Assembly (NCBI RefSeq): GCF_004916895.1 | Contig: NZ_SNTZ01000002.1 | Location: 124,001-188,000, forward strand | DNA from: Flagellimonas alvinocaridis | GTDB lineage: Bacteria > Bacteroidota > Bacteroidia > Flavobacteriales > Flavobacteriaceae | Length of the DNA stretch: 64,000 bases | Direction of reading: 5' to 3' | In this document: one piece after another, positions 35,337 through 43,930 of the stretch | Position numbering within the stretch: the first letter of the stretch is position 1 | Layout: each line of letters opens with the position of its first letter | Program-made: the position numbers and the translations under genes | Notes under the pieces: generated by a model | Databases searched by the model: none | What the model was told of the DNA's origin: nothing | What the model saw: the letters and a program-made list of their open reading frames with translations, nothing else

Positions 35337-36454
35337 TCCGCGTTTTCAACCTTTACTTCCCATTGAACGGTAGGATGTTGTTTTGGCGCAACATATGCTC
35401 CCAATGCTTTTAAATTTAAGGTTAGGGAATCCAATTTTTCCAATGTTTTAACCTGAATAACTTTTGTGCCTTCAGCAGGAACAGTAAACACGGCGGGGCT
35501 GGAATAAAAAGTATAGGGCATTTGATTTTCAAAGATCAAATCGCTGCTAGACTCATTCTTTAGCGTTATCTTTAAAATGGAAGTTTTTTTGATATAGGTA
35601 GCTTCTTCAATGGAAATACAGGCCTCCAATAGTGGAATTAGATTTTCTTCCTTCCCAACCAAAAGGGAGTTATAGACAGCTACGGTCCGCCCTGCAAACA
35701 AAGCTTCTCTAACCGATGCTGCAGTTTTTTCTTTTGCAAAGACCAAAGTAATGGGGCGATTATGGCCTTTTTCAGTATAGTCCCAATCAATAAGGCCATG
35801 GATATCGCTGGTACCCATAATGGTCAGGTTGTTTTCCAAGGCCAAGGCCAATGATTCTTCAGCATAATCCCCCATGTTAATGACTTCTATACCGTGCAAT
35901 TCTCCTTTTTGGATACGTTCTTTTTGGAAATCACTTAAAATGGGATTTCCTTTTGGGGATTGGGGATACCATGCCGGATGGTTCCAAAATACAAAAGCGC
36001 CTTGTTTTTTGGCTTCCCCAAAAACAGTTTCCGCCTTGTCATGCAACAATTTATTGGCGTCTTGTATAAAAATGGCATTGTTGTGACCCATGGGGGCACC
36101 GCGGGTGATCTCAGAACCATTAATAATCAACAGTTCGTGGTCTTTGGCTTCGGCCATGGCCAATTCAAAAGAACGGTTTCTGTCAGGATGGGGAATATCT
36201 TCCTTATGCGGTTGATACTCCAAATGCTCGGTTAAGGAAATTACGTCCAAATTTTCCCGTAGGGCTTCCGATACCCTAATGGTGGGCCATACATTTCCAT
36301 CCGAAAAAACCGTGTGCTGATGGAAATCTGTTTTTAGGGTTTTATAGTTGGGAACATCTGGGAATGTAATCGCTCTTGCGCTTGTGTGCGAATGCTCTTG
36401 GGCAAAAATCACGGCGGAGGCAAAAAAGGACAGAAAAAGAGGTTGAAGTTTCAT
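35333..36454 (-). CDS. PHP-domain phosphoesterase (Sb-PDE-like), exported
   Basis: 373 aa with a signal peptide (MKLQPLFLSFFASAVIFAQ). The PHP metal-dependent phosphoesterase fold follows: the first motif DFHQHTVFSDG, SLTEHLEYQPH, INGSEITRG, FVFWNHPAWYP, the late GTSDIHG and a glycine-rich turn. The C-terminal 110 residues form a beta-sandwich (SSDLIFENQMPYTFYSS). The arrangement matches the Sb-PDE family of phosphodiesterases. A phosphoester substrate in the periplasm is likely; its identity is open. No operon partner. Confidence 0.83.
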   Translation of the reverse strand: MKLQPLFLSFFASAVIFAQEHSHTSARAITFPDVPNYKTLKTDFHQHTVFSDGNVWPTIRVSEALRENLDVISLTEHLEYQPHKEDIPHPDRNRSFELAMAEAKDHELLIINGSEITRGAPMGHNNAIFIQDANKLLHDKAETVFGEAKKQGAFVFWNHPAWYPQSPKGNPILSDFQKERIQKGELHGIEVINMGDYAEESLALALENNLTIMGTSDIHGLIDWDYTEKGHNRPITLVFAKEKTAASVREALFAGRTVAVYNSLLVGKEENLIPLLEACISIEEATYIKKTSILKITLKNESSSDLIFENQMPYTFYSSPAVFTVPAEGTKVIQVKTLEKLDSLTLNLKALGAYVAPKQHPTVQWEVKVENAD

Positions 36455-36564
36455 GGTGGTCGGTTTTTTCCAAATGTATGAAACGTTCTTACATTATTGC
36501 TTTACAAGAAAAATAATTTGGATTAAGAAATGGTAAAATGGAATCAAATTCTGATTTTTGATAC

Positions 36565-36930
36565 ATGAACCCCGCCGAAGCATACATCCTAGATCAATCT
36601 GAACCGTTCAAAAGCATTCTTTTGCAATTGCAGGTCTTTGTGGAGAGCACAGTTCCTGATGTGGAATTAAAATATAAGTATCGTATTCCGTTTTATTATT
36701 TGGGAGGAAAACCGTTTTGTTATCTAAATGCGTCTGCCAAAAAGGGGTATGTAGATGTAGGTTTTTGGAGTTCCGCCCACTTAACCGTTCATCTGGATAA
36801 AATGGTCACCGAAGGTAGAAAGGTGATGAAATCCCTCAGATATCACCAACCCGAGGAAATTGATGCAGAGGTACTTGTGGCCATTCTTGAAGATGCCAGT
36901 TCTGTAAACCACAAAGGTTTTTGGAAATAG
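36565..36930 (+). CDS. DUF1801-family protein
   Basis: 121 aa, cytoplasmic. The DUF1801 (YdhG-like) fold is recognised from the helical start (AEAYILDQSEPFKSILLQL), the strand pair VELKYKYRIPFYYLGGKPFC and the AKKGYVDVGFW strand. The family is widespread; biochemical role unknown. It converges with the PepSY gene, two bases between the stops. Confidence 0.8.
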   Translation: MNPAEAYILDQSEPFKSILLQLQVFVESTVPDVELKYKYRIPFYYLGGKPFCYLNASAKKGYVDVGFWSSAHLTVHLDKMVTEGRKVMKSLRYHQPEEIDAEVLVAILEDASSVNHKGFWK

Positions 36931-36932
36931 GG

Positions 36933-38501
36933 CTAGCTTTTGACCGTATTTTTATTGGGTATGGGCTCCTTGAGCTTGAAGAGTGCCACCCAAAGGGTAA
37001 TCAATCCCAAAACCATCCAAAGCAAATCTATCAATAAGATATGGTGATGGCCGTTGTTGTAGCTGACCCACATCCAATTTCCAGAGGCAATGCCATTGGC
37101 AATGGGAACCATCAGCGCCAAAATACTACCTGATAGCAAAGTCCATTTGTTGGTGAAGCCAATATCCTTTTTGAAGATGAAAAAGAGGGTGGCAACCAAC
37201 CAAATAGGGAAATAAGTTCGGTACAAGAAGGTTCGATTTACCTCTTCGGCAAATTTTACCACAATAAATTCCAGGGCGGTAACTGGATAAAGGGTCAAAC
37301 AAATCGCCATGTAAATGTTGGCCACTTGATGGTTGAACTTACGTCGTTTCTCAGGAATGTTCTTTTTGTCTCGCGCCACCAACCATATCATAATCCCAGA
37401 TAGAATTACAAAACAGGAGACCAATCCAAGGATAAAGGAGATGAGACGAAGGCCATTCCCTGCATAATCCCCAAAATGTAGTCGGAACATCATATTTTTC
37501 ACTCCATCCAGATAGGAATTATTGGTTATCGGCATTTTTTCTTCCACGATGGAACCATCTGCAATTTTGTAGATGCGATGTCCCAATCCATTAAGCTTGG
37601 TGGAATATCCCATATGACCACTTAGGACTACATGCATGTTGGTATCCCCATAATTGAAAATATGGGCTTCGGTAACCTTGAAGTCTTGCCATTCTTCCTT
37701 CAGATTGGCAATCAAAGGGTCTAAACGAATGGATTGGTCCAATTTCTCATTCCGATAGCTGTATTCGGGATGGTTGTATTCCAAATCTTCAAACAGTTGG
37801 TTTTGGTCACCATCATACAACCCGGCTACAAGGGGAAGCATCAATATGCCTTTCAAAAGGAAAAAGGCTCCGGTAACGGCATATACAAATTGAAACGGAA
37901 ACCCTATCACGCCCAAAGCGGTGTGGGCATCGGTCCACATTGCTTTTATTTTGGCCCAAGGGCGGAACACATAAAAGTTGGAGACAATTTTGTTCCAATG
38001 GACTAAAATACCGGTTAGGATGGCAAAAAGAAAGAAGAAAGCCACCAATCCGGCCAAATAGCGGCCATAGGGGTATGGAATCTGGTCCAAAAAGTGTAGT
38101 CGGTACAAGAATTCGCCTAAATGGTAGGACCCAACATAATCCCGTTTGGATTTATCCGAAGTGTCCAAATAGAAAAAACCACGGGTTTGATCTTCCTCGG
38201 ATGCAAGGGAATCCTTGGAGGCTCCGAGGTTGACATTTACACTTCGCTCATTGTAATAATGGCTAATCTCCACATCACGCCCCAAAAGATTGTACTCTTT
38301 TGAAATATGAGTCAGAAGCGAATCCATGCTGGTTACAATGGCGTCTTCTTGGGATACATGGTGCCCCCGCTGCCAATTGGCAATCTCATCCCTAAAAAAG
38401 GAGAAAGAACCAGTAAAAAAGATAACATAGAGGGCCACACTGATTACTATACCGCTAACGGTATGGGTGTGAAAAAGAATGTTGTAAATTCGGTTTCCCA
38501 T
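36933..38501 (-). CDS. PepSY-associated transmembrane protein (putative siderophore reductase)
   Basis: 522 aa from the ATG at 38501 (RIYNILFHTHTVSGIVIS). Further upstream the frame overlaps the preceding gene. It has a first transmembrane helix with paired histidines, a large periplasmic PepSY-containing segment (about residues 35-165), three more helices (LAGLVAFFFLFAILTGILVHW and following), a second periplasmic part with HVVLSGHMGYSTKLNGLGH, and four C-terminal helices. Proteins of this type (FoxB/PiuB-like) lie with siderophore receptors and are thought to reduce ferric siderophores in the periplasm. It is the last gene of the five-gene iron-uptake operon. Confidence 0.87.
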   Translation of the reverse strand: MGNRIYNILFHTHTVSGIVISVALYVIFFTGSFSFFRDEIANWQRGHHVSQEDAIVTSMDSLLTHISKEYNLLGRDVEISHYYNERSVNVNLGASKDSLASEEDQTRGFFYLDTSDKSKRDYVGSYHLGEFLYRLHFLDQIPYPYGRYLAGLVAFFFLFAILTGILVHWNKIVSNFYVFRPWAKIKAMWTDAHTALGVIGFPFQFVYAVTGAFFLLKGILMLPLVAGLYDGDQNQLFEDLEYNHPEYSYRNEKLDQSIRLDPLIANLKEEWQDFKVTEAHIFNYGDTNMHVVLSGHMGYSTKLNGLGHRIYKIADGSIVEEKMPITNNSYLDGVKNMMFRLHFGDYAGNGLRLISFILGLVSCFVILSGIMIWLVARDKKNIPEKRRKFNHQVANIYMAICLTLYPVTALEFIVVKFAEEVNRTFLYRTYFPIWLVATLFFIFKKDIGFTNKWTLLSGSILALMVPIANGIASGNWMWVSYNNGHHHILLIDLLWMVLGLITLWVALFKLKEPIPNKNTVKS

Positions 38502-38508
38502 GGTTGGT

Positions 38509-38808
38509 CTATACGATTGGATGGTTTTGATGGCCAAAATAGATAAGCATGCCAAAGAGTAGCGAAACAGTCAAATAAATGCCCCAGATTTTCCATCCGT
38601 TCTTCCCTAAAAAGGCCAATACCATTAACACGGCCCAAAGGATGAAAGCGGAAAAGGTACTGGTGATGATAACGGCAACATGGTTGAACCAACTGGCCAA
38701 GGCCATGTGGAACAATACGGCTACCATTAACCCTCCCAAAATGGCAGCGGTTATTTTGGCGAAACGCTGTGTTGGGGAACTGGTCAGGTATTTTTTGTTG
38801 GCTGGCAT
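38509..38808 (-). CDS. DUF3649-like small membrane protein of the siderophore operon
   Basis: 99 aa with three hydrophobic helices: ITAAILGGLMVAVLFHMALA, VIITSTFSAFILWAVLMVLA and IWGIYLTVSLLFGMLIYFG. The pattern and position between DUF3325 and PepSY match the DUF3649 protein of proteobacterial siderophore-reductase clusters. The sequence alone gives only moderate support. The gaps to its neighbours are one and seven bases. Confidence 0.65.
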   Translation of the reverse strand: MPANKKYLTSSPTQRFAKITAAILGGLMVAVLFHMALASWFNHVAVIITSTFSAFILWAVLMVLAFLGKNGWKIWGIYLTVSLLFGMLIYFGHQNHPIV

Positions 38809-38809
38809 A

Positions 38810-39142
38810 TTAGAACAGTACTAGTTCACAAATCAAAAAGAAAACTACCGTGCCTCCCATAGTTGCATAGGAAATCAATCGCAATGGGGCCAGTAAGACA
38901 ACCAAACTGGCCACTGTCATGAGGAGGACAAAGAAGGTAAATGCCCCAGAACCCAATCCCCATATACAACAGCTCAATAGTATGGAAATGGTCATAAGAC
39001 CCAGACCCAGATATTGGGATGTGTTACGGTGATTATCTACCCATTTTTCGAAACCCAAGACCCCAACACCAGTCATTTTTTTGGAAGTGCTGTAGAGGAG
39101 GTAAAAGGCAATGAATAGGATGAGAGCGATTCCAGTGACCAT
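38810..39142 (-). CDS. DUF3325-like small membrane protein of the siderophore operon
   Basis: 110 aa, four hydrophobic segments, and the sequence YSTSKKMTGVGVLGFEKWVD after the first helix. It corresponds to the DUF3325 protein that accompanies PepSY and DUF3649 proteins near TonB siderophore receptors. Inner membrane; a helper role in ferric-siderophore reduction or passage is inferred from context only. Confidence 0.65.
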   Translation of the reverse strand: MVTGIALILFIAFYLLYSTSKKMTGVGVLGFEKWVDNHRNTSQYLGLGLMTISILLSCCIWGLGSGAFTFFVLLMTVASLVVLLAPLRLISYATMGGTVVFFLICELVLF

Positions 39143-39156
39143 GATCTATTTTAAAA

Positions 39157-39873
39157 TTATTTGATACAGTAGGTGGCACAGTGCCAAATAAACTGATAGT
39201 CCTCTCCCTTGTACGAGCCTGGAACTTCTTCTTTGGTAGTGGTCTCCACAATGTACTTGGTGTTCCAGGGCAGGGCAAAGGACACCTCGCCATTATCATC
39301 AGTATGCAAGGTCTTGGACCAAAGGTCCGCCACATAGATTTGAAGTTCGTTTTTTGCCAAGGGTTGGCCTTTGTACAACACCTGGAGTTTTACTTCATTT
39401 CCGTTATGGGCCAGTTGCTTTACCACAATGCCATTGGGGTTGGCTGTTTTGGTGTCGGCATCTGTATTGCCAATCTGTACCTTGGCGGTAGAATGGTAAT
39501 GCGTTTTGAAAATGCCAAAGTCATATTGGGTGTAATCGATCACATCTATCTCATTGTTGTTCATGACCACGGTGTATACACCATTCTCATTTGGTGTGAA
39601 ATGGGCCAAGTAATATTCTTCTTCCGGAGTCGTTTTCAGCTCAATTTTTGAGCCATCGGGAGCAATTACCCAAAGGGTAAACTTGGATACAGATGGGAAT
39701 GCTTCGCCCTGAACTTTTTCAATGACACCATAGGTGTATTCCCCAAAGTGTACACGTACTTCATGGGGTTGGCCCAAGGTTCCATTGCCTTCGGTCTCTA
39801 TCCATAAGTAGTGGGCGTTGGCGGTAGCCATGCCAAAAAGCAAGAGCATTAATGCGATAAAATTCGTTTTCAT
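39157..39873 (-). CDS. DUF4198-family periplasmic protein (metal-uptake associated)
   Basis: 238 aa. The signal peptide MKTNFIALMLLLFGMATANA leaves a mature N-terminus starting with histidine (HYLWIETEG). DUF4198 features follow: VRVHFGEYTYGVIEKV, NENGVYTVVMNN, an Ig-like YKGQPLAKNELQIYVAD, TDDNGEVSFALPW, and a C-terminal FIWHCATYC with two cysteines. The family includes NikM-like metal-uptake proteins; an exposed N-terminal His is suited to metal binding. It lies directly after the siderophore receptor gene (50 bases) and before the membrane proteins. Confidence 0.83.
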   Translation of the reverse strand: MKTNFIALMLLLFGMATANAHYLWIETEGNGTLGQPHEVRVHFGEYTYGVIEKVQGEAFPSVSKFTLWVIAPDGSKIELKTTPEEEYYLAHFTPNENGVYTVVMNNNEIDVIDYTQYDFGIFKTHYHSTAKVQIGNTDADTKTANPNGIVVKQLAHNGNEVKLQVLYKGQPLAKNELQIYVADLWSKTLHTDDNGEVSFALPWNTKYIVETTTKEEVPGSYKGEDYQFIWHCATYCIK

Positions 39874-39923
39874 GATGTAAGGTGTTAAAGGCCCATGTGA
39901 ATGGGCCCGTTATAAAGGTTAGG

Positions 39924-42245
39924 TTAAAAAGTATAGGCTACGGTTACCCTGCCGTTGATTCCAGGTTCAGATTGCCAGTACAGATAGGTTCCGTAGTCTG
40001 ATCCGGAATACAGGTATTCATCCAAAATGTTGTTGATGTTCAATTGAACCCTAAAATGGTCGTTTCTCCAAGAAAGTGCTCCATCCAATCTAAAATAGTT
40101 GGGTAGATTGGATTGGTTGTCTGCGGCCCAGGCCCATGTGGAACGGTCCACTTGGTATTGGTACCCCAAAGATGTTCCAAATCCACTTAGTGCCGAAGCC
40201 TCGGAAAAGTTGTAGTTCAACCATCCATTGGTCACATGTTTGGAATGTCCAGCTACAAGACTACCCGATTTATCTTTTACATTGGTATTGGCATAGTTAA
40301 GGATGATGTTCAGTTCAGGGGTAATTTGTCCCTGTGCATCAAATTCGATTCCCTTGGATTCTATTTCACCGGAATAGATGGAGAAGTTGTCATTGGGAAA
40401 AGCCGGGTCGCCCACCAAGATTTTATTCTTATTGATTTTGTAAACACCCAAGGAGGTTCGCAATCGGCCATCAAAGAAATTGGCCTTCACACCACCTTCA
40501 ATGTCTTTTCCTTCAACGGGGTCATTGAGCAACTCGCCAGAACTGCTTACACCACTTTGTGGCAAAAATGATTGGTCGTATAGTGCATAAGCAGTTAAAG
40601 AAGGAATGATATCCACACTCAACCCAACACGAGGAGTAAATACATCATCTGTTTCTGTTTTACCAATGGTATACAGATTGGTGTATCTACCTGCCAAGGT
40701 CAACCGGACATGATTGTCTATAAACCCGATTTCATCTTGTGCATAATAGGCCCTTACGGTACTGGCACCATAAGGGGTGCCTCCATTTCTGTATTGAACG
40801 GAAGAAGAACGATTGAAAACAGGTTCAGGGCTATCCCCGTATACTGGATTGAAAATATTGAAAGGTGCAGTGGTATCCACTACGGAAGTTTCGAACCAAT
40901 CAGCCCAATACTTTTTATCACTATAATCAAAACCACCCATTATTTTGTGCGAAACCCCACCTGTATTGAGATTCCCATAAAGGTATACTTGTGCATATTT
41001 ACCTAGGGAAAGGGCATCCCATTTGGAAACATAACGGTATGCATCTCCATTTTCTTCCAAAGAAAGCAACCAGGTTGAATTACCTACTTGGTCATAGCGC
41101 AAATAACCCAACTGTCCTTCCACACTCCAATTATCGGAAAACTCATGCTTTAGGTTGGCAAAGAAGGTTACCTCTTGGATATCAGTTACTGGATAATCGT
41201 TGTTGGTGAATTTAAAGTCCCTGTCCAAGCTGGCGAACCCAGCACTGGAGGGTGCAAAAATATAGGCTGAACCGATATAGGATTCGGCTTGTTGCAGATT
41301 CATTTCTGCGGTAACGGATGTCCTGTCCGAAAATTTGTAGGTAAGCGAAGGTGCTATTCCATATCGGGTGACATCTTCATTGCCTCTATGGCTGTCACTG
41401 GTCTGTAGCATGGCGTTGAACCGGCCCAATAGCTTTCCGTTTTCGGAAAGTTTTCCGCTTACATCAACGGTGCCACGGTAAAAATCAAAACTACCTGCGC
41501 TAAAAGATGCATTGGCAATGAATTGCTCGGTGGGCTTTTTGGTCACTACATTATAGAAACCGCCAGGTTCTCCGGCAGACATCATAAATCCGGCAGGACC
41601 TTTTACAAATTCAATACGCTCCACGGTGTTCATATCCTCGGACAATGGTCCCCAGCTGTCTTGAACGTTGATTCCATTTCGGAACGCAGGCAAGCGAAAA
41701 CCACGCATGTTGATACGGGCAAAATGCCCCCAGTGTTCCAGCATGGTAACCCCACTGACATTGCGGATAACGCCATCCATGATGCTGGTAGCCTGTTGGT
41801 CTTGGAGAATTTCGGCGCTGATTACCTGAACATTTTGGGGTAGTTCAACCAGCTTGGTCTTAAGTCTCAAAGACGTGGAGGGTTCATTTTCCACATATTT
41901 GTTCTGAAGGCCTTCAACAACCACCTCGTTCAATTGTTCGTTCTTTTCAATCAATGCTATCGTGGGTACAGAAGTTGTTCTATTGGCCACCACAGTAGCT
42001 GAAAAAGTTTGGGTTTCGTACCCGATCATGGAAAATGTCAGGGTATAGGAGCCTGGTGATAGATCCTGGATCAAGTAATTTCCTGAATCATCAGTTGGAG
42101 TTCCCAGACTGGTGTGGGAAATGGAGATGTTTACGTTGGGAAGTGCGCTGTTTCTTGAATCGATTACTTTGCCTTTAAGGCTTCCAGTTTGTGCATGCGA
42201 AGCAAAAAATACCGCAAAACTGAGGATGAGAAATATATTCTTCAT
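39924..42245 (-). CDS. TonB-dependent siderophore receptor (FhuA/FoxA-like)
   Basis: 773 aa. Signal peptide (MKNIFLILSFAVFFASHAQ), carboxypeptidase-like domain (residues 22-105: GSLKGKVIDSRNSALPNV), then a TonB-box-like NEVVVEG. The plug contains LPQNVQVISAEILQDQQA, NVSGVTMLEHWGHFARINMRG, ERIEFVKGPAGFMMSAGEPGG and VTKKP. The 22-strand barrel ends in GRVTVAYTF with a terminal Phe. Siderophore-type plugs have exactly this order. It imports a ferric siderophore across the outer membrane with TonB energy. It is the first gene of an operon with DUF4198, DUF3325, DUF3649 and PepSY proteins, and its promoter is bracketed by two palindromic sites. Confidence 0.93.
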   Translation of the reverse strand: MKNIFLILSFAVFFASHAQTGSLKGKVIDSRNSALPNVNISISHTSLGTPTDDSGNYLIQDLSPGSYTLTFSMIGYETQTFSATVVANRTTSVPTIALIEKNEQLNEVVVEGLQNKYVENEPSTSLRLKTKLVELPQNVQVISAEILQDQQATSIMDGVIRNVSGVTMLEHWGHFARINMRGFRLPAFRNGINVQDSWGPLSEDMNTVERIEFVKGPAGFMMSAGEPGGFYNVVTKKPTEQFIANASFSAGSFDFYRGTVDVSGKLSENGKLLGRFNAMLQTSDSHRGNEDVTRYGIAPSLTYKFSDRTSVTAEMNLQQAESYIGSAYIFAPSSAGFASLDRDFKFTNNDYPVTDIQEVTFFANLKHEFSDNWSVEGQLGYLRYDQVGNSTWLLSLEENGDAYRYVSKWDALSLGKYAQVYLYGNLNTGGVSHKIMGGFDYSDKKYWADWFETSVVDTTAPFNIFNPVYGDSPEPVFNRSSSVQYRNGGTPYGASTVRAYYAQDEIGFIDNHVRLTLAGRYTNLYTIGKTETDDVFTPRVGLSVDIIPSLTAYALYDQSFLPQSGVSSSGELLNDPVEGKDIEGGVKANFFDGRLRTSLGVYKINKNKILVGDPAFPNDNFSIYSGEIESKGIEFDAQGQITPELNIILNYANTNVKDKSGSLVAGHSKHVTNGWLNYNFSEASALSGFGTSLGYQYQVDRSTWAWAADNQSNLPNYFRLDGALSWRNDHFRVQLNINNILDEYLYSGSDYGTYLYWQSEPGINGRVTVAYTF

Positions 42246-42249
42246 AAGG

Positions 42250-42272
42250 TTATTTATAATTGGTCTAAATAA
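42250..42272. promoter_or_regulatory. Candidate iron-responsive operator, copy 1
   Basis: TTATTTA (42250-42256) and TAAATAA (42266-42272) are exact inverted arms around nine bases. Its minus-strand core TTTAGACCAATTATAAATAA matches copy 2 at 18 of 20 positions. It lies just downstream of the receptor's -7 box, ending four bases before the ATG, so a bound protein would block initiation. Confidence 0.5.
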
Positions 42273-42282
42273 ATTTTGAATG

Positions 42283-42313
42283 CAAATGTATATCTCACTG
42301 CGTATTCACGCAA
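42283..42313 (-). promoter_or_regulatory. Promoter of the siderophore-receptor operon
   Basis: Minus strand: TTG (42313-42311), 20 bases, TACATTTG (42290-42283), fitting the flavobacterial TTG-N17-23-TAnnTTTG pattern. The transcript would begin near 42278, about 33 bases before the ATG. Confidence 0.6.
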
Positions 42314-42319
42314 GGAATA

Positions 42320-42339
42320 TTTAGACTAATTAAAAATAA
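42320..42339. promoter_or_regulatory. Candidate iron-responsive operator, copy 2
   Basis: TTTAGACTAATTAAAAATAA on the plus strand repeats the core of copy 1 in inverted orientation (18 of 20 identical) and starts seven bases upstream of the -33 TTG. With copy 1 it brackets the promoter. Confidence 0.5.
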
Positions 42340-42385
42340 AATAGAAGTTTTTTGTTAAGCTACTGACAAAGAGGAGGTTACTTTT

Positions 42386-43204
42386 TTATAGGGAATTAAT
42401 GGTTTGTCTGATAGCAGTCAAATCGGTCAGTAATTTTTCCAATAAGCTTAAATCCAGCATATTGGCTCCATCACTCTTGGCATTTGCTGGGTCAAAATGG
42501 GTTTCCATAAAAAGACCATCCACACCAGCTGCAATACCTGCGCGGGCCATAGTGCCGATCAAGGCCGGTCTGCCTCCGGTAACTCCAGAAGATTGATTGG
42601 GTTGTTGTAGGGAGTGGGTCACATCCAATACTACGGGCGCATATTGTTTCATGGTGGGAATACCTCTAAAATCAACAATCATGTCTTGATAGCCGAACAT
42701 GGTACCTCGATCCGTTATAATGGCCTGCTCATTGCCCGTTTCCGTGACCTTGGTAACCGCATGTTTCATGCTTTCCGGGCTCATGAACTGTCCTTTTTTT
42801 AGATTGACCACCTTTCCGGTTTCTGCAGCGGCAACCACCAAATCGGTCTGGCGCACCAAAAATGCCGGTATTTGAAGCACATCCACATACTCGGCTGCCA
42901 TTTTTGCATCAGAGATTTCATGGATGTCGGTTACCGTGGGCACCTTGAAAGTCTCGGAGACTTTTCTCAGGATTTTCAATGCCTTTTCGTCCCCAATTCC
43001 GGTAAAGGAATCAATGCGACTGCGATTGGCCTTCTTGAAACTCCCTTTGAACACATAGGGAATCTGCAATTTATCCGTGATGGCCACTACTTTTTCCGCT
43101 ATACGCATGGCCATCTCTTCACCTTCAATGGCACAGGGACCAGCCAATAATAAAAAGTTGTTGTTATCTGTATGTTTTATCTGTGGAATGGCGTCTAATT
43201 GCAT
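42386..43204 (-). CDS. kdsA: 3-deoxy-8-phosphooctulonate synthase
   Basis: 272 aa. KdsA condenses phosphoenolpyruvate with arabinose 5-phosphate to make KDO-8-phosphate for lipopolysaccharide. Motifs: LLLAGPCAIEGEEMA, PYVFKGSFKKANRSR, PTVTDIHE, VLQIPAFLVRQTDL, NLKKGQFMSPESM, LDVTHSLQQPNQSSG and GLFMETHFDPANAKSDG. The AGPCAIE segment places a cysteine (C24) where the metal-dependent subclass has its ligand and the E. coli type has Asn, so this enzyme is probably metal-dependent (inference). It stands alone, divergent from a small exported protein. Confidence 0.96.
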   Translation of the reverse strand: MQLDAIPQIKHTDNNNFLLLAGPCAIEGEEMAMRIAEKVVAITDKLQIPYVFKGSFKKANRSRIDSFTGIGDEKALKILRKVSETFKVPTVTDIHEISDAKMAAEYVDVLQIPAFLVRQTDLVVAAAETGKVVNLKKGQFMSPESMKHAVTKVTETGNEQAIITDRGTMFGYQDMIVDFRGIPTMKQYAPVVLDVTHSLQQPNQSSGVTGGRPALIGTMARAGIAAGVDGLFMETHFDPANAKSDGANMLDLSLLEKLLTDLTAIRQTINSL

Positions 43205-43274
43205 GGGATATCTTTTTCAGCAAAAATACTATTTTGAAAAAGTAAATGTTATATGATTACCAAATTAACCTACA

Positions 43275-43832
43275 ATGCGTTGTATTCTTTTTATGGTGTT
43301 CTTGTTTTCCAGTATTTTCTCTCGTGCCCAATATGGTATGAATTGTGAGATACGGCAAATCAAGATCAATGTTTTTAATCCGGGTGTGGAGTATGAAATG
43401 GGTCTTGGAGTGAACAGTACCTTGGATATAAGAGTGGCTTGGCAGATGGCCTTGGAACCTGCCAGCACCGAACCTATGGAAAACCTGGATTTTTTCCCAG
43501 CGATTACAGTCCAGAACCGATATTACCACAATTTCAACGGAAGACAGCGGAGAAGAAAACCCATCTATGGTAATTCTGGGAATTATTTGGCACCATCAGC
43601 GGCGATATTCTCACCCGGTAGTCGCATAGTGGAAAATAGGGTGGTGGATGGCGTTCATGGGTATGGAGGCCTGGTGTATGGGGTACAGCGCAGCTACAAT
43701 TCTGGAATAAGTTTCTCCATTGATGCCGGGGCAGGATACTATGTAGGGCCTTTTAAAGGGGGCATTTATCCCGTAGTAAATTTGAGCCTGGGCTGGATCG
43801 TGAGCGAAAAAAGATGGTGTGTGGGGCGTTGA
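43275..43832 (+). CDS. Small exported protein of unknown function
   Basis: 185 aa with a signal peptide (MRCILFMVFLFSSIFSRAQ). The mature part is beta-rich with features of a small outer-membrane or periplasmic barrel: GVEYEMGLGVNSTLDIRVAW, FPAITVQNRYYHNFN, GISFSIDAGAGYYVG and VVNLSLGWIVSEKRW. A basic insert (NGRQRRRKPIYG) lies in the middle. Not a family I can name. It is divergent from kdsA (70 bases) and precedes typA, which has its own promoter. Confidence 0.65.
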   Translation: MRCILFMVFLFSSIFSRAQYGMNCEIRQIKINVFNPGVEYEMGLGVNSTLDIRVAWQMALEPASTEPMENLDFFPAITVQNRYYHNFNGRQRRRKPIYGNSGNYLAPSAAIFSPGSRIVENRVVDGVHGYGGLVYGVQRSYNSGISFSIDAGAGYYVGPFKGGIYPVVNLSLGWIVSEKRWCVGR

Positions 43833-43881
43833 CTTCGGAACCTGCACAAAATCAATAAGATAAAAATAACACTTTAGCGTG

Positions 43882-43910
43882 TTGACAAGTAGAAAATAGC
43901 AGTATCTTTG
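43882..43910 (+). promoter_or_regulatory. typA promoter
   Basis: TTG (43882-43884), 18 bases, TATCTTTG (43903-43910): a full match to the flavobacterial TTG/TAnnTTTG consensus, 20 bases before the typA ATG, giving a very short leader. Confidence 0.75.
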
Positions 43911-43930
43911 CGGCCTTAAAAAAACAGGTT

